A DNA stretch of 64,000 nucleotides, from contig DDWJ01000018.1 in the NCBI GenBank assembly GCA_002345505.1, forward strand, positions 83,151 to 147,150, given 5' to 3'. Each line of letters begins with the position of its first letter. The first letter of the stretch is position 1. Below are positions 1 through 8,760 of this stretch, piece after piece. A program made the translations under genes and the position numbers. This stretch comes from Caryophanales bacterium UBA2289 (GTDB taxonomy: Bacteria; Bacillota_I; Bacilli_A; Izemoplasmatales; Hujiaoplasmataceae). The notes below the pieces were generated by a model, which ran no database searches, was not told where the DNA came from, and was given only the letters and a program-made list of their open reading frames with translations.

Positions 1-30
1 ATGAGTCACAAAATAAATTCTGTGACTCAT
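1..30 (-). terminator. Hairpin downstream of the GH81 gene
   Basis: A perfect 10-bp stem (positions 1-10 paired with 21-30, 10-nt loop) lies 16 bases past the stop of the glucanase gene. Any U-tail would lie beyond the window edge, so terminator function is inferred from stem and position. Confidence 0.6.
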
Positions 31-45
31 TTAACTTTGATTTAA

Positions 46-2868
46 TTATACAACTACTTTTGTAAATGAATTTGCTGGTACTGTTATAGAAATAATAAGT
101 CCGTTTACATTGTAAAACTCAATATCGACTTCACTATTAGTTGGATTCCAAACCATTGCATAATCATTACCTAACTCATCCTGATAGATACTCGATGATA
201 CGCCTAATTCAATACCCATCCAAATACTCGAATTTCTTCTACCCAAACTATCAAGAGCGTTAATCATCCAATAAGCTCCTGCAAGTTCAGCCGGATAATC
301 ATCATTCAAGATTAAATTTGCATCAAATTCACTTATCGCCGTATCAGGATTGATGATTGCTTGTATCGTCCACATATTACTGAACCAAGTATCAATCTCA
401 CCACTTTTTGCTTGTAAATATGTAGCGTAAATGGAACTAAACTTTTGATAATCTTCATCGTTAAGAGCATAATTTGTTAAATACTCGCCACTAGGAAGCC
501 ATTGGATACCATAGATGAAAGTAGGATTAGCGCCAAACCATGTTGCATAGTCATGTTTTCCGCCCCAAACCATTCCGGCAACATCAGTATAGTCGCCAAA
601 TTTAGGGTCCCAGTTTTCTTCATCATAGTCAAACCAATATTCTTTAATAGCGCTAATTTCGGTAACAAAACCATAAATAGCCGCTTCCATTCTTGCACTA
701 TCATTCATAGCTAAAGCCCATAAATAACCAGCATTCCAAGAATTTAAAGCTTCTGAAGTTGATTCTAGATTATTTCCTTCAGCAAAAGTTCCAAACCCGT
801 GAGCCCAAGTATGTCCTGCCCAAGGATCAAAGTTTCTTAAATAAGCAAACTCAGCTTCGTCTTTTTCAGGATACATATAATCATCCAATAAAAGTTCAAC
901 CATTAAGCCATAATCTTCTTTAAATGCTTGATCGTACATAGCAAGAACAGCTGCTGCATAAATTAAATAGCCATGAGTAAATGAATGGTCACTCAATGTA
1001 GAAGCTGTCGCAAAATCATCATTAGAGTAATAGACGCTACCCCAACTATTATTATAATAAAGATATCTTTCGTCCGATGGACCGTCATATGTAAACCAGT
1101 CAGTTAATATATAGTTTAATTTTCCTATAAAAGAAAATTTTAAAGTTTCTTCTTGTAATTGATCAGCGATGATAATTCCTTGAGCTAATGGATACAAGGC
1201 TTTTGAATTCCAATACGGTCCACCGTCGTTAAAGAAGTTTTCCATATCTGAATAGCTAGTTTCTGCATCAAGGCTCTCTAAATAAGCAACCGTATCAACG
1301 GAAGAAAAACCTTCATTTACCGGCAAAGTAAATCCTGGTAATAATCCATTGAACATTAACTCAGTTTGGAAATAATTACCCTCCATAACTTTGAGAGTTC
1401 CTCTAACTGTACGATAACTATATTCAGTTAATGCTGCATTACTATATTTATAATGATGGGGCATTAATGCTAATAAACTTTGAGAACTCATGTCATTTCT
1501 AAAACTTTGGGTATTAAAACTATAATCCGTATATACCATACTGCTTAGATAATCTATTTCATAATCGATACTACTTTTGCTAATCATTGTATATCCATGT
1601 TCATGATAAAAATCAATTTCTGACAAATCATTGATAGCAGCTATTGATATGAAATTTCCATCGCCTAGATTTAATGATAAAACATTATTTGAAATCGTGA
1701 AGTTCGTATTGCTTGGTGTATTTAGCAAATAATATTTATCGGTATATTCAGGTTGTCCAACGTTAGCTGGTGGAGAATTATCGTAACCTGAATGCCTTTG
1801 AACCATCTTTACTATTATTCCATCACCATTATGATTGTTAGTTGTTATTTTTTCTCCATCAAGGTTGTAATATTCAATTAATACTCCAAAATCCATAGTA
1901 TACGTTAAAGCATTTTTGTTATTAGTTTCAGCGAAAATATATGGTGAACCTTGAACCAATGTTACTACTAGTTCGTCTTCTCCTTGAATAGAGTTTTTCA
2001 TCGCCACTTTAACCATTGAATCAGAATAATCTAACACTTCAGTTATATATGTACTATTCAATTCTGTAGATCTTAAGTAACTATCTTTTAAAGCGATTGG
2101 AAATTGAGCAATTGTTTGATATCCTTCCGGATTCCAATACTGGACAAATCCATCAAGAGGATTGGTTATTTCAAGTCCTTCATTATAAAAAGCCGCTCTT
2201 AAAGGATTGGTATATATTCCATTGCCTCCGCCATTATTCTGTGCCAGCAAAGTCGTCCACCATCCACTTGAAGGAATAGCTGTACTCAACAAATGTTCTC
2301 TAATATATCCCGGATTTATCGGATGTGCTATTGATGAATCAGTTCCGGTCATATATGATCCGTCTCCCATTGTAACAACACCATTTAAGCCAATTGGTCT
2401 TGAACCTTCCAAAGGAACATATTGCCCATCATTAACAGTCACGGTTACCGTTTCCAAATAGAAATCTTCCTCATATTCAATTTCATAAGTCAATTGGTAC
2501 TCTCCGATTGTTCCAAAATCAACGTAGCCTTCTACTTCAATAAAAGGCGTTAAATCTTTCCCAAATTCAGAAACCGCTGAAACACCATATAGTGGATCAA
2601 AATAATGTCCGACAACATTTGTTTTATTTTCCACTCCTATAACAGAAGAAATCGCATCGGTTTCTGGAATGGCGGTTGTCGAATCAATTGTTGTAGGTTG
2701 TGTGGTTGTAATTACTTCAGTTGTTGAACCGTTAGTTGTCAAAGCTGTAGTATCTTCATCAGTTGTATTTTCTAATGTTGTAAATATTGTTGTTATGACA
2801 GTTGTATTTGTACAACTTACCATAAACATAAAAACAATCATCAGTCCTAAAATAATAATTTTTTTCAT
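46..2868 (-). CDS. GH81 endo-beta-1,3-glucanase lipoprotein
   Basis: Secreted endo-beta-1,3-glucanase (laminarinase type, family GH81) of 940 residues. The N-terminus is a lipoprotein signal ending in a lipobox with Cys19, followed by a Thr-rich linker to about residue 75, so the enzyme should be tethered outside the membrane. GH81 landmarks are the SDHSFTHGYLIYA block near residue 625 and EGNNLESTSEALNSW near 700, which carry the family's catalytic acidic residues. The start is fixed by the signal peptide. Upstream is a TTGACA/TATAAG promoter but only a distant GGGGAA, separated from ATG by a small UAUAC/GUAUA hairpin. A GH3 lipoprotein at 38670 has the same Thr-rich linker and could process its products. 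Confidence 0.9.
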   Translation of the reverse strand: MKKIIILGLMIVFMFMVSCTNTTVITTIFTTLENTTDEDTTALTTNGSTTEVITTTQPTTIDSTTAIPETDAISSVIGVENKTNVVGHYFDPLYGVSAVSEFGKDLTPFIEVEGYVDFGTIGEYQLTYEIEYEEDFYLETVTVTVNDGQYVPLEGSRPIGLNGVVTMGDGSYMTGTDSSIAHPINPGYIREHLLSTAIPSSGWWTTLLAQNNGGGNGIYTNPLRAAFYNEGLEITNPLDGFVQYWNPEGYQTIAQFPIALKDSYLRSTELNSTYITEVLDYSDSMVKVAMKNSIQGEDELVVTLVQGSPYIFAETNNKNALTYTMDFGVLIEYYNLDGEKITTNNHNGDGIIVKMVQRHSGYDNSPPANVGQPEYTDKYYLLNTPSNTNFTISNNVLSLNLGDGNFISIAAINDLSEIDFYHEHGYTMISKSSIDYEIDYLSSMVYTDYSFNTQSFRNDMSSQSLLALMPHHYKYSNAALTEYSYRTVRGTLKVMEGNYFQTELMFNGLLPGFTLPVNEGFSSVDTVAYLESLDAETSYSDMENFFNDGGPYWNSKALYPLAQGIIIADQLQEETLKFSFIGKLNYILTDWFTYDGPSDERYLYYNNSWGSVYYSNDDFATASTLSDHSFTHGYLIYAAAVLAMYDQAFKEDYGLMVELLLDDYMYPEKDEAEFAYLRNFDPWAGHTWAHGFGTFAEGNNLESTSEALNSWNAGYLWALAMNDSARMEAAIYGFVTEISAIKEYWFDYDEENWDPKFGDYTDVAGMVWGGKHDYATWFGANPTFIYGIQWLPSGEYLTNYALNDEDYQKFSSIYATYLQAKSGEIDTWFSNMWTIQAIINPDTAISEFDANLILNDDYPAELAGAYWMINALDSLGRRNSSIWMGIELGVSSSIYQDELGNDYAMVWNPTNSEVDIEFYNVNGLIISITVPANSFTKVVV

Positions 2869-2902
2869 AATTTAATTATATACAAAAGTATATTCCCCTT
2901 CC

Positions 2903-2930
2903 CTTATATCCAAAAAAAACAAAGTGTCAA
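2903..2930 (-). promoter_or_regulatory. Sigma-A-type promoter of the GH81 gene
   Basis: On the minus strand TTGACA (2930-2925) and TATAAG (2908-2903) are separated by 16 bp, about 35 bp before the GH81 start. The -35 box lies inside the terminator stem of the preceding gene, so the two signals share DNA. Confidence 0.5.
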
Positions 2931-2946
2931 GTATCAAACTTGACAC
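2909..2946 (-). terminator. Rho-independent terminator of the tocopherol-cyclase-like gene
   Basis: An 8-bp stem (2924-2931 with 2939-2946, 7-nt loop) is followed on the minus strand by CTTTGTTTTTTTT. It lies about 90 bases past the stop at 3035. Confidence 0.75.
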
Positions 2947-3034
2947 ACCTTGATTATATCTTATTGCGATATTAAATGACATTAAAAATGCAACATTAAT
3001 TCATATTGTATTATCATCGACTATAAAAATAATA

Positions 3035-3958
3035 CTAAAACATTATTTCTATCCCCGCATTGACTCCAAAATCGGAAAAGATTATTTCATTTTTCTTATA
3101 TAAAACAACTTTCACTTCGCCAGATAAACCTTCTTTAATATAATCATTCATTGATCCACCCTTTGGAGCCACTAGAGGAATAGTATGACGATTTGTTCCT
3201 TCAATAGATAAAAGGTATTTACCTTTTTTTATTTCCACATAAACACGATTTTCATCGATTTCTAGTTTCTTTACTCTTGAAAGATTATAAGTTGCGAATC
3301 GATATTCTTTATTTTCAATAATTAAATCTGCAATTAATCCTTTAAATTTCATACCTAGATAAGGGATAGTTGCATATGAAAACATTAAACTCGTATCTGA
3401 AACTTTAAAATGATTTGTCTGAATCCAAATATATTTACTAGGGAATGACTTCCCAAAATCTTTTTCGATATATCCTTTTCCTTCAACAAAAGTTATTTCT
3501 TCTTTTCCAATTGAAATTTCTCCGTTAAAAGTATGATTCATGCTTACAACATCATGATTGCATTCCATTCTCGGAAAATAATGAAAGAATCCCATGATTG
3601 ACGGTGATATGAATGTTGTTTTTATTGGAGTGATATTTGTAATAACAATCATTCCATCAACTGTCAAATCTTCAGCTTGGATGTCGATTGAAACCCGGTC
3701 TAAACTAAATAAACTTTTTCCTAAATGCAATACATCGTTATTATAATCATAGGAAAACTCGTTAATGTCATATCTAATATATCTTGTTTTTATTTCTTCA
3801 TTATTATTAATGATTACTTGAATAAATGAATGCGGATCCAATTTATTAATACTTATTCCCGGTATAAAAGATATCGTCATCTTCAAATCAGCCGTGACGA
3901 ACTTATAATATCAACCTTCAAAATAATTATTGTTTTTATTCTTTCCTTTAAAACTCAT
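3035..3958 (-). CDS. Tocopherol-cyclase-like protein interrupted by an in-frame TGA
   Basis: Related to bacterial tocopherol-cyclase-family proteins (function in bacteria unclear), recognised by the EKDFGKSFPSKYIW block and the ISFIPGI motif. The uninterrupted ORF begins only at TTG 3886 or ATG 3880. Reading further upstream in the same frame gives MSFKGKNKNNNYFEG, then TGA (3913-3911), then YYKFVTADLK. That is the family's YFEGWYYK motif with the Trp codon replaced by TGA. ATG 3958 is preceded by AAAAGGAAACCA, a good ribosome site, so I place the ancestral start there. Either a recent nonsense mutation, a sequencing error, or UGA readthrough. Other genes here use TGA as a stop, so recoding of the whole genome is unlikely. 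Confidence 0.7.
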
Positions 3959-3999
3959 TGGTTTCCTTTTCATTTAGCATCACTTCCTAAACAATTAGC

Positions 4000-4515
4000 T
4001 TATTTTCTAACCTTGACTTGATATGCGATTTCATTTCTTCTGAACATACCTGGTATAAACGGTGGTTGATATCTCAAAACCAATCTGTTTGAAACAATAT
4101 CATAATTATTTTCTTCTAAGTATTTTCTTAATGATTTATCATTCTTATTAAAGTTTTCATCGGTCCAATTACCATTAAATCTTATGACCGCATAAACTGA
4201 TTTCTCAAATTTATTAATAAAGACTTCATCTTTTGTGGGTTTAGGTACTGATGATTGATCATACTTAGAAGGGACATAAAATCCCGTTACTAATTTACCT
4301 TCTTCTTCATAACTTACGACTGGAGTTGTCATTGATATTTTTTGTTTTTGATCGTTTTCTCCAGAAATATAATTAAACACCGAATTAAAACCAGAATCTC
4401 TTCTATCATTGATAATGGTTTTAGTAGAAGCTAATAGGATTTCATCATATTCTCTAAGTTCAATATTTTTTTCTTTTATTAACACTTTATATTTTATCGT
4501 TTCAAATAAAGCCAT
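4000..4515 (-). CDS. SOUL-family heme-binding-like protein
   Basis: A 171-residue cytosolic protein of the SOUL/heme-binding family, recognised by the order IELREYDEILLAST, QKISMTTPVV and the final GNWTDE...NRLVLRYQPP...RRNEIAYQV. These proteins bind tetrapyrroles or other hydrophobic ligands; the bacterial role is mostly unknown. ATG 4515 is chosen because AGGTGAAATT precedes it; the longer reading (nine extra residues) has no such site. It follows the aldo/keto reductase gene by 20 bp on the same strand, so the two are probably cotranscribed. Confidence 0.85.
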   Translation of the reverse strand: MALFETIKYKVLIKEKNIELREYDEILLASTKTIINDRRDSGFNSVFNYISGENDQKQKISMTTPVVSYEEEGKLVTGFYVPSKYDQSSVPKPTKDEVFINKFEKSVYAVIRFNGNWTDENFNKNDKSLRKYLEENNYDIVSNRLVLRYQPPFIPGMFRRNEIAYQVKVRK

Positions 4516-4535
4516 AATTTCACCTTTTTCTTTTT

Positions 4536-5465
4536 TTACCAAGGGGTGTAAAGATTTTTAATATAATCATCATATAAAGTTTCTAATTTCTCGTGTTTTT
4601 CTTTAGATAAAATAAAATGCGAAACTTTTACATTATCCTCTAATTGAGAGATGTTTTTTATACCAGGAATAACACAAGTAACTGCTTTAAAATCAAGAAT
4701 AAACCTTAAACTTGATTTTACTATATCTGTACCAACAATGCTTTTAACTTGCTCAATAATCTTCATTCTAGTTTCGATTACTTCTTTTGTCCATCTCTTT
4801 CTTATTCCCGTAAAATTAGTCAACTCATTATACTTACCGCTTAACCAACCTGAATCAAGCGGTACTTTTATCATAAGTAGAATACCTTTTTCATACACTT
4901 TATTAAAATGCACCTTTGGACTCTGATGAATTACATTAAACATCAGTTCAATTACATCTACATCATCATTTTCTAAAACAATTTGCAATTCTTCTGGAGT
5001 ATCAATGCTCACGCCAAAATGATTAATCAACTTTTCTGCTTTTAATCTTCTAAGTTCATCATATACTGGGTGATCTTTAAAAAGCATTTCTCTTGGTGGA
5101 TTATGAAGAATAACACTGTCTAAATAATCAGTCTGAAGTCTTTTTAAAGATTCATTAACTGATTTTTCAATCCTCTCGATAGAAAAATCCGTATTTCCTT
5201 GATCATCATGTCCAAACTTTGAATTAATAAATACTTTTTCTCTACTTCCTTTTAAAGCTTTGCCCAATATTCTTTCACTATTGCCATGACCATAGTTAGG
5301 TGCAGTATCAAATAAACTCACACCCATCTTCAAAGCTTCTCGAACTAAACCGATACCCTCTGATTCATCACCGAAATCGAAATCAATGTTATTTCCAAGT
5401 TGCCAAGAACCAAAAGAAATCTCTGATATTAAAAAATCAATTCTTTTTGGGTTGTTATATTTCAT
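4536..5465 (-). CDS. Aldo/keto reductase
   Basis: A 309-residue NAD(P)H-dependent oxidoreductase with the aldo/keto reductase TIM-barrel pattern: LFDTAPNYGHGNSERILG (catalytic Asp and Tyr), NSKFG (catalytic Lys) and LHNPP (catalytic His region), then a cofactor-loop region ending SQLEDNVK. The substrate cannot be told from sequence. ATG 5465 is preceded by GGAGGTAATAAG, an ideal ribosome site, which excludes the 19-residue longer ORF. It lies directly upstream of the SOUL protein gene. Confidence 0.9.
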   Translation of the reverse strand: MKYNNPKRIDFLISEISFGSWQLGNNIDFDFGDESEGIGLVREALKMGVSLFDTAPNYGHGNSERILGKALKGSREKVFINSKFGHDDQGNTDFSIERIEKSVNESLKRLQTDYLDSVILHNPPREMLFKDHPVYDELRRLKAEKLINHFGVSIDTPEELQIVLENDDVDVIELMFNVIHQSPKVHFNKVYEKGILLMIKVPLDSGWLSGKYNELTNFTGIRKRWTKEVIETRMKIIEQVKSIVGTDIVKSSLRFILDFKAVTCVIPGIKNISQLEDNVKVSHFILSKEKHEKLETLYDDYIKNLYTPW

Positions 5466-5526
5466 CTTATTACCTCCATATAAACATAAAACTACTGTTA
5501 TTCCAGTAGTTTTATCTGTCAAAATA

Positions 5527-5922
5527 TTATTCTGTAAATATTTTTATTTCGCGTAAGCCTTTTACTTCTTTTTCAAAGAAATCCATAGCATTTCTTAAAT
5601 TGTTTTTATGATAAGGATATACTTTCGTTTGGTTTAACTTCATGAAATTATTGAGGTTTTCCCAATGAGTATAACCTGTATTCTTTAAATCTTTATGTTT
5701 GTTGCTGAGAATAAAATAGATAAAATCTCTACCTTTATATCGGTGATTTTTTCTTTTACGTCTTCCGTATTGTTCAAGTAAACTTTTCAAATCTCTAGCA
5801 GCGCCCATATAATCCTCTGCTTGATATTTTTCTTCCATAGACATTAGTGAAATATAGTTTACTTTCTCGTTACTGCTTTCTTTTTTCGCAAAAAGCGATT
5901 TAAATTTTTCTAATACATTCAT
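5527..5922 (-). CDS. Small hypothetical basic protein
   Basis: I do not recognise this 131-residue soluble protein. It is rich in Lys and Arg, including a GRRKRKNHRYKGRD stretch, with predicted helices on both sides and no signal peptide or membrane segment. ATG 5922 is preceded by AAGGATCTGG; the alternative TTG 5949 has no clear site. Upstream, TTGAAA and TATTAT spaced 17 bp form a plausible promoter. The basic stretch might bind nucleic acid, but nothing else supports that. Confidence 0.7.
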   Translation of the reverse strand: MNVLEKFKSLFAKKESSNEKVNYISLMSMEEKYQAEDYMGAARDLKSLLEQYGRRKRKNHRYKGRDFIYFILSNKHKDLKNTGYTHWENLNNFMKLNQTKVYPYHKNNLRNAMDFFEKEVKGLREIKIFTE

Positions 5923-5968
5923 TTTGACCAGATCCTTTCTGTTTATCAACTAAGTAGTATTACTTTAT

Positions 5969-5997
5969 ATAATAATACTCTAGCAATCATTTTTCAA
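5969..5997 (-). promoter_or_regulatory. Promoter of the small basic protein gene
   Basis: Minus-strand TTGAAA (5997-5992), a 17-bp spacer and TATTAT (5974-5969), about 45 bp before the start at 5922. Confidence 0.4.
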
Positions 5998-6116
5998 TGC
6001 AATTGATTAATGTTTTACTAAATAAACCATATCGAACTTAGTTTTAATCAAAACAGACTAAAAAAACATATGAAATAAGCAAATAAAAAAAATTTAAAAA
6101 AGTTTTAAAAAAAATG

Positions 6117-6147
6117 TTGACAAATTATACTACGCATTGTATAGTAT
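6117..6147 (+). promoter_or_regulatory. Promoter with overlapping dyad of the padR operon
   Basis: TTGACA (6117-6122), exactly 17 bp, then TATAGT (6140-6145). An inverted repeat ATACTA...TAGTAT, beginning in the spacer and ending in the -10 box, is a likely PadR operator for autorepression. The operator role is inferred from position and from PadR operons in general. Confidence 0.65.
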
Positions 6148-6167
6148 TATGTATAAGGAGGTATTGG

Positions 6168-6470
6168 ATGGATATACAACTAAAAAAAGGGTTACTAGAC
6201 TTGATGGTATTAGCTACAATTAAATATGAAGATTCCTACGGATACAAAATAATTCAAGAAATATCAAGCGTTATGGATATCAGCGAATCTACATTATATC
6301 CAATACTTAAAAGACTAGAAAAGCAAAAATTAGTAAATACTTACAACACGACCTATAACTCAAGAATTAGAAAATATTATCAAATTAACAAGCAAGGATT
6401 AGAAAAATTAAAACAATCAATTGACGACTTTGATGAAATCAATAGAATGTATATGTACATTAAGAGGTAA
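6168..6470 (+). CDS. PadR-family transcriptional regulator
   Basis: A 100-residue winged-helix repressor of the short PadR type: KGLLDLMVLATIKYEDSYGYKIIQEI, then SESTLYPILKRLEKQKLV (recognition helix) and the wing NSRIRKYYQINKQG. ATG 6168 is selected because AAGGAGGTATTGG precedes it; the upstream extension would start inside the promoter. It is the first gene of an operon with a DUF1700 membrane protein (2 bp downstream) and a DUF4097 protein. PadR-DUF1700-DUF4097 operons are common in Bacillota and are linked to envelope stress, usually self-repressed through the promoter dyad. Confidence 0.93.
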   Translation: MDIQLKKGLLDLMVLATIKYEDSYGYKIIQEISSVMDISESTLYPILKRLEKQKLVNTYNTTYNSRIRKYYQINKQGLEKLKQSIDDFDEINRMYMYIKR

Positions 6471-6472
6471 AT

Positions 6473-7018
6473 ATGATGAATAAGAAAGTATTTTTAAACA
6501 ACTTAAAAAAAGAGTTAAAGTATTACAAAAAGATCAATTCTGAAGAGATAATTTATTACTATGACGAAATGATTCAGGATGCTATCGATGAAGGTGGAGA
6601 TGAAAATCAATTTATTAAAGATTTAGGATCTATTGATACCATCATCGCTAATATCGTTAAAGATGAAGACTTTGTTAGAGACGTAAAAACATCTAATACA
6701 AAATCATTAGGAAATATTGTAAATGGGACAGTAAGAGTAATTAGTTTTATTTGTTACTACTTTGCTTTATTTATCATGACTATTGTATTTGCTTCAATCT
6801 TTATCAGTGGGCTTGGCATGATTTTACAATCAGGAATATATCTCATCTTTGATAATCTGACATCTACTGATCAGTGGGTATTGTTTGGAGTTATTATCAT
6901 GGGGTTGGGCATTAGTATTATTGGTTTTTCTCTAATGAACAATATATTTAAAACAACAAAATCAATTAGGTTGTTTATAATTAGAAAAACCAAAGAAATT
7001 TATCGGAAAAAGAGGTAA
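6473..7018 (+). CDS. DUF1700 (HAAS domain) membrane protein
   Basis: A 181-residue protein with an N-terminal helical HAAS/DUF1700 domain (FLNNLKKELKYYKKINSEEIIYYYDEMIQDAIDEG) that in relatives contacts the PadR partner. Two strongly hydrophobic membrane segments follow at about 88-115 and 135-155, with a basic C-terminal tail. ATG ATG at 6473/6476 follows AGAGGTAAAT; either could start. It is the second gene of the PadR operon and probably links a membrane signal to the regulator. That role is inferred from the family. Confidence 0.85.
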   Translation: MMNKKVFLNNLKKELKYYKKINSEEIIYYYDEMIQDAIDEGGDENQFIKDLGSIDTIIANIVKDEDFVRDVKTSNTKSLGNIVNGTVRVISFICYYFALFIMTIVFASIFISGLGMILQSGIYLIFDNLTSTDQWVLFGVIIMGLGISIIGFSLMNNIFKTTKSIRLFIIRKTKEIYRKKR

Positions 7019-7023
7019 AAAAA

Positions 7024-7911
7024 ATGAGTAAATTATTAAAATATGGATTAGCCCTCCTTTTAATCGGCTTAGGTGTAGTACTAATGATATCGGCTACATC
7101 AAACTCAACTGTATTTGGCTTTACAGATGAAAATTATACTTTGCATGAAGAAAGTTATAGTGCTGATGCATTTAATTTAATCGACTTTGATTTTCTTAAT
7201 AGAAAAGTATATGTACTTGAAAGTTCAGATGATGAAATTCATGTTAAATTTTATACACACGAGAAAGATATGCTTGAGTTTACAGACACTGATAATGAAT
7301 TAACTATTACTATAGAGAGAAAGTGGTATTACAACATATTTTCTTTTGACATATTCAGCAATAGAGAATTCTTTAAAGTATACTTGTATCTTCCACAAAA
7401 TTCATCAGTTGAAAACATGAAAATCTTTTCATCAAATGGTTCGTTGAGTCTAAATGTTAATGATAGTTTTGACTTAATAAATTTACGAACATCTAATGGT
7501 AGAATTGATATTTTAAACCTTGAAGCTAGCAACATCATTGCGACTTCATCCAACGGCGTCATTAAAATTGATGACTTAACAGTTTCAGAAAAAATTGATC
7601 TTAATACTTCTAATGGCGAAGTCATAATGGATAATATAAACGCGCCAATAATTGAAGCTGATACCTCAAATGGAAAAATCACTGCAGAAAACATAATAAC
7701 TAGTGATATAAATCTTGATACTTCTAATGGACATGTTTACTTGTCAATAATCGGCGATAAAGATGATTACAAAGTAACGCTTTCTACATCAAACGGCGAT
7801 AAAATATTTGATGGTTTAGAAGTGACGTCAAGTACAATCAATCCTAGCGCTTCAAATTTGATATCTCTTGATTCTTCTAATGGTGATGTGGAAGTAGAAT
7901 TTATTGATTAA
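7024..7911 (+). CDS. DUF4097 beta-helix surface protein
   Basis: A 295-residue protein with one N-terminal membrane segment (residues 5-27), then a DUF4097-type extracytoplasmic domain made of short repeats. The repeats carry a recurring T/S-S-N-G turn about eight times from residue 137 onward (SSNGSL, TSNGRI, SSNGVI, TSNGEV, TSNGKI, TSNGHV and so on), as in a right-handed beta-helix. It is the third gene of the PadR operon, 6 bp after the DUF1700 gene, and is followed by a strong terminator. Probable envelope-stress sensor or adhesin-like protein; the ligand is unknown. Confidence 0.85.
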   Translation: MSKLLKYGLALLLIGLGVVLMISATSNSTVFGFTDENYTLHEESYSADAFNLIDFDFLNRKVYVLESSDDEIHVKFYTHEKDMLEFTDTDNELTITIERKWYYNIFSFDIFSNREFFKVYLYLPQNSSVENMKIFSSNGSLSLNVNDSFDLINLRTSNGRIDILNLEASNIIATSSNGVIKIDDLTVSEKIDLNTSNGEVIMDNINAPIIEADTSNGKITAENIITSDINLDTSNGHVYLSIIGDKDDYKVTLSTSNGDKIFDGLEVTSSTINPSASNLISLDSSNGDVEVEFID

Positions 7912-7929
7912 TTTATAGAAATTATATTA

Positions 7930-7970
7930 ATGGTAGTTTATATTCAAAAAAACTACCATTTTTATTTTTT
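7930..7970 (+). terminator. Terminator of the padR operon
   Basis: A 10-bp stem (7930-7939 with 7950-7959, 10-nt loop) is followed by TTTTTATTTTTT. Confidence 0.9.
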
Positions 7971-8058
7971 AGAATAAATATATTGATATGATATTTAAAA
8001 ACACTCTAAAAAAACCGAGAAATATATGATAAAATAGTTTTTACATGAGGTGATATTA

Positions 8059-8697
8059 ATGAGAATCGGAATTATTGGACCTATCGGTAGTGGAAAATCA
8101 ACATTATCACATTTGTTATCTTCATATTATAATGTCCCTATGGTAAAAGAACCGGTTGAAAGCAGCCCGTTTTTACCGCTTTTTTATGCGGACAAAAAGA
8201 AATATTCTTTTATAAGTCAATGTGCATTCTACAGTGAGTTGTTTTTATCTATGTGGCATACGAGAGATGAAGAGTTCTTAATCTGTGATTCTACAATGTT
8301 TTCAAATCTAGTTTTTACTGAGTTATTAAAAAAAGAGGGAATGATGACTGAGGAAGAAGTTGACTTAACCTATAAGGTCGCTGAAGCTCACATGAAGTTA
8401 GTTCCCGAGTTGGATATTCATATAGTTTTAGTCAGAAATGAAGAAAGTTTATTCGATAACGTCAGAAAAAGATCAAGACATCTTGAAAAAGGACAATATG
8501 ACTACTTGAAGTTTCATTATAAGAATTATTCTGCCGTTTTAGATAGTATATTTGAAAAATATAGTATTCCAAAAGAAAAGATTCTATATTTAAAGGTTGA
8601 TGATATGTTTAACCAATTGCATTTTAATGAACTAGTTAAACAGATAGAAGAAAAATTTCATAAATCGATGCATCAACAACAATCTTTAAAACTATAA
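8059..8697 (+). CDS. Deoxynucleoside kinase (dNK family)
   Basis: A 212-residue cytosolic kinase that should phosphorylate deoxynucleosides (dA/dG type in related Bacillota and Mollicutes) for nucleotide salvage. It has a P-loop GPIGSGKST at residues 7-15, a KEPVE motif at the base-binding site, and an Arg-rich lid NVRKRSRHLE. Where many family members have D/E-R-S after the second beta strand, this one reads CDSTMFSN, so the usual Arg is replaced. ATG 8059 is used because GAGGTGAT precedes it; the GTG at 8050 overlaps that ribosome site. It is monocistronic, with its own terminator. Confidence 0.88.
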   Translation: MRIGIIGPIGSGKSTLSHLLSSYYNVPMVKEPVESSPFLPLFYADKKKYSFISQCAFYSELFLSMWHTRDEEFLICDSTMFSNLVFTELLKKEGMMTEEEVDLTYKVAEAHMKLVPELDIHIVLVRNEESLFDNVRKRSRHLEKGQYDYLKFHYKNYSAVLDSIFEKYSIPKEKILYLKVDDMFNQLHFNELVKQIEEKFHKSMHQQQSLKL

Positions 8698-8709
8698 CAG
8701 AAAAAAATA

Positions 8710-8748
8710 AATCGTTTAATCCAAATTAGGGTTAAGCGATTTTTTTAT
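8710..8748. terminator. Bidirectional terminator between dNK and cysK-like genes
   Basis: A 13-bp stem with two G-U pairs (8710-8722 with 8729-8741) is followed by a T-run on the plus strand. An A-run before the stem gives a U-tail on the minus strand too. It lies between two convergent stops. Confidence 0.85.
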
Positions 8749-8760
8749 TGTTTTCTCATT

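Noticed and set aside
7430..7890. Possible DNA tandem repeat around the TCTAATGG units
   Set aside because: The units are T/S-S-N-G turns of a beta-helix protein with varied spacing and codons, a protein repeat rather than a DNA one.
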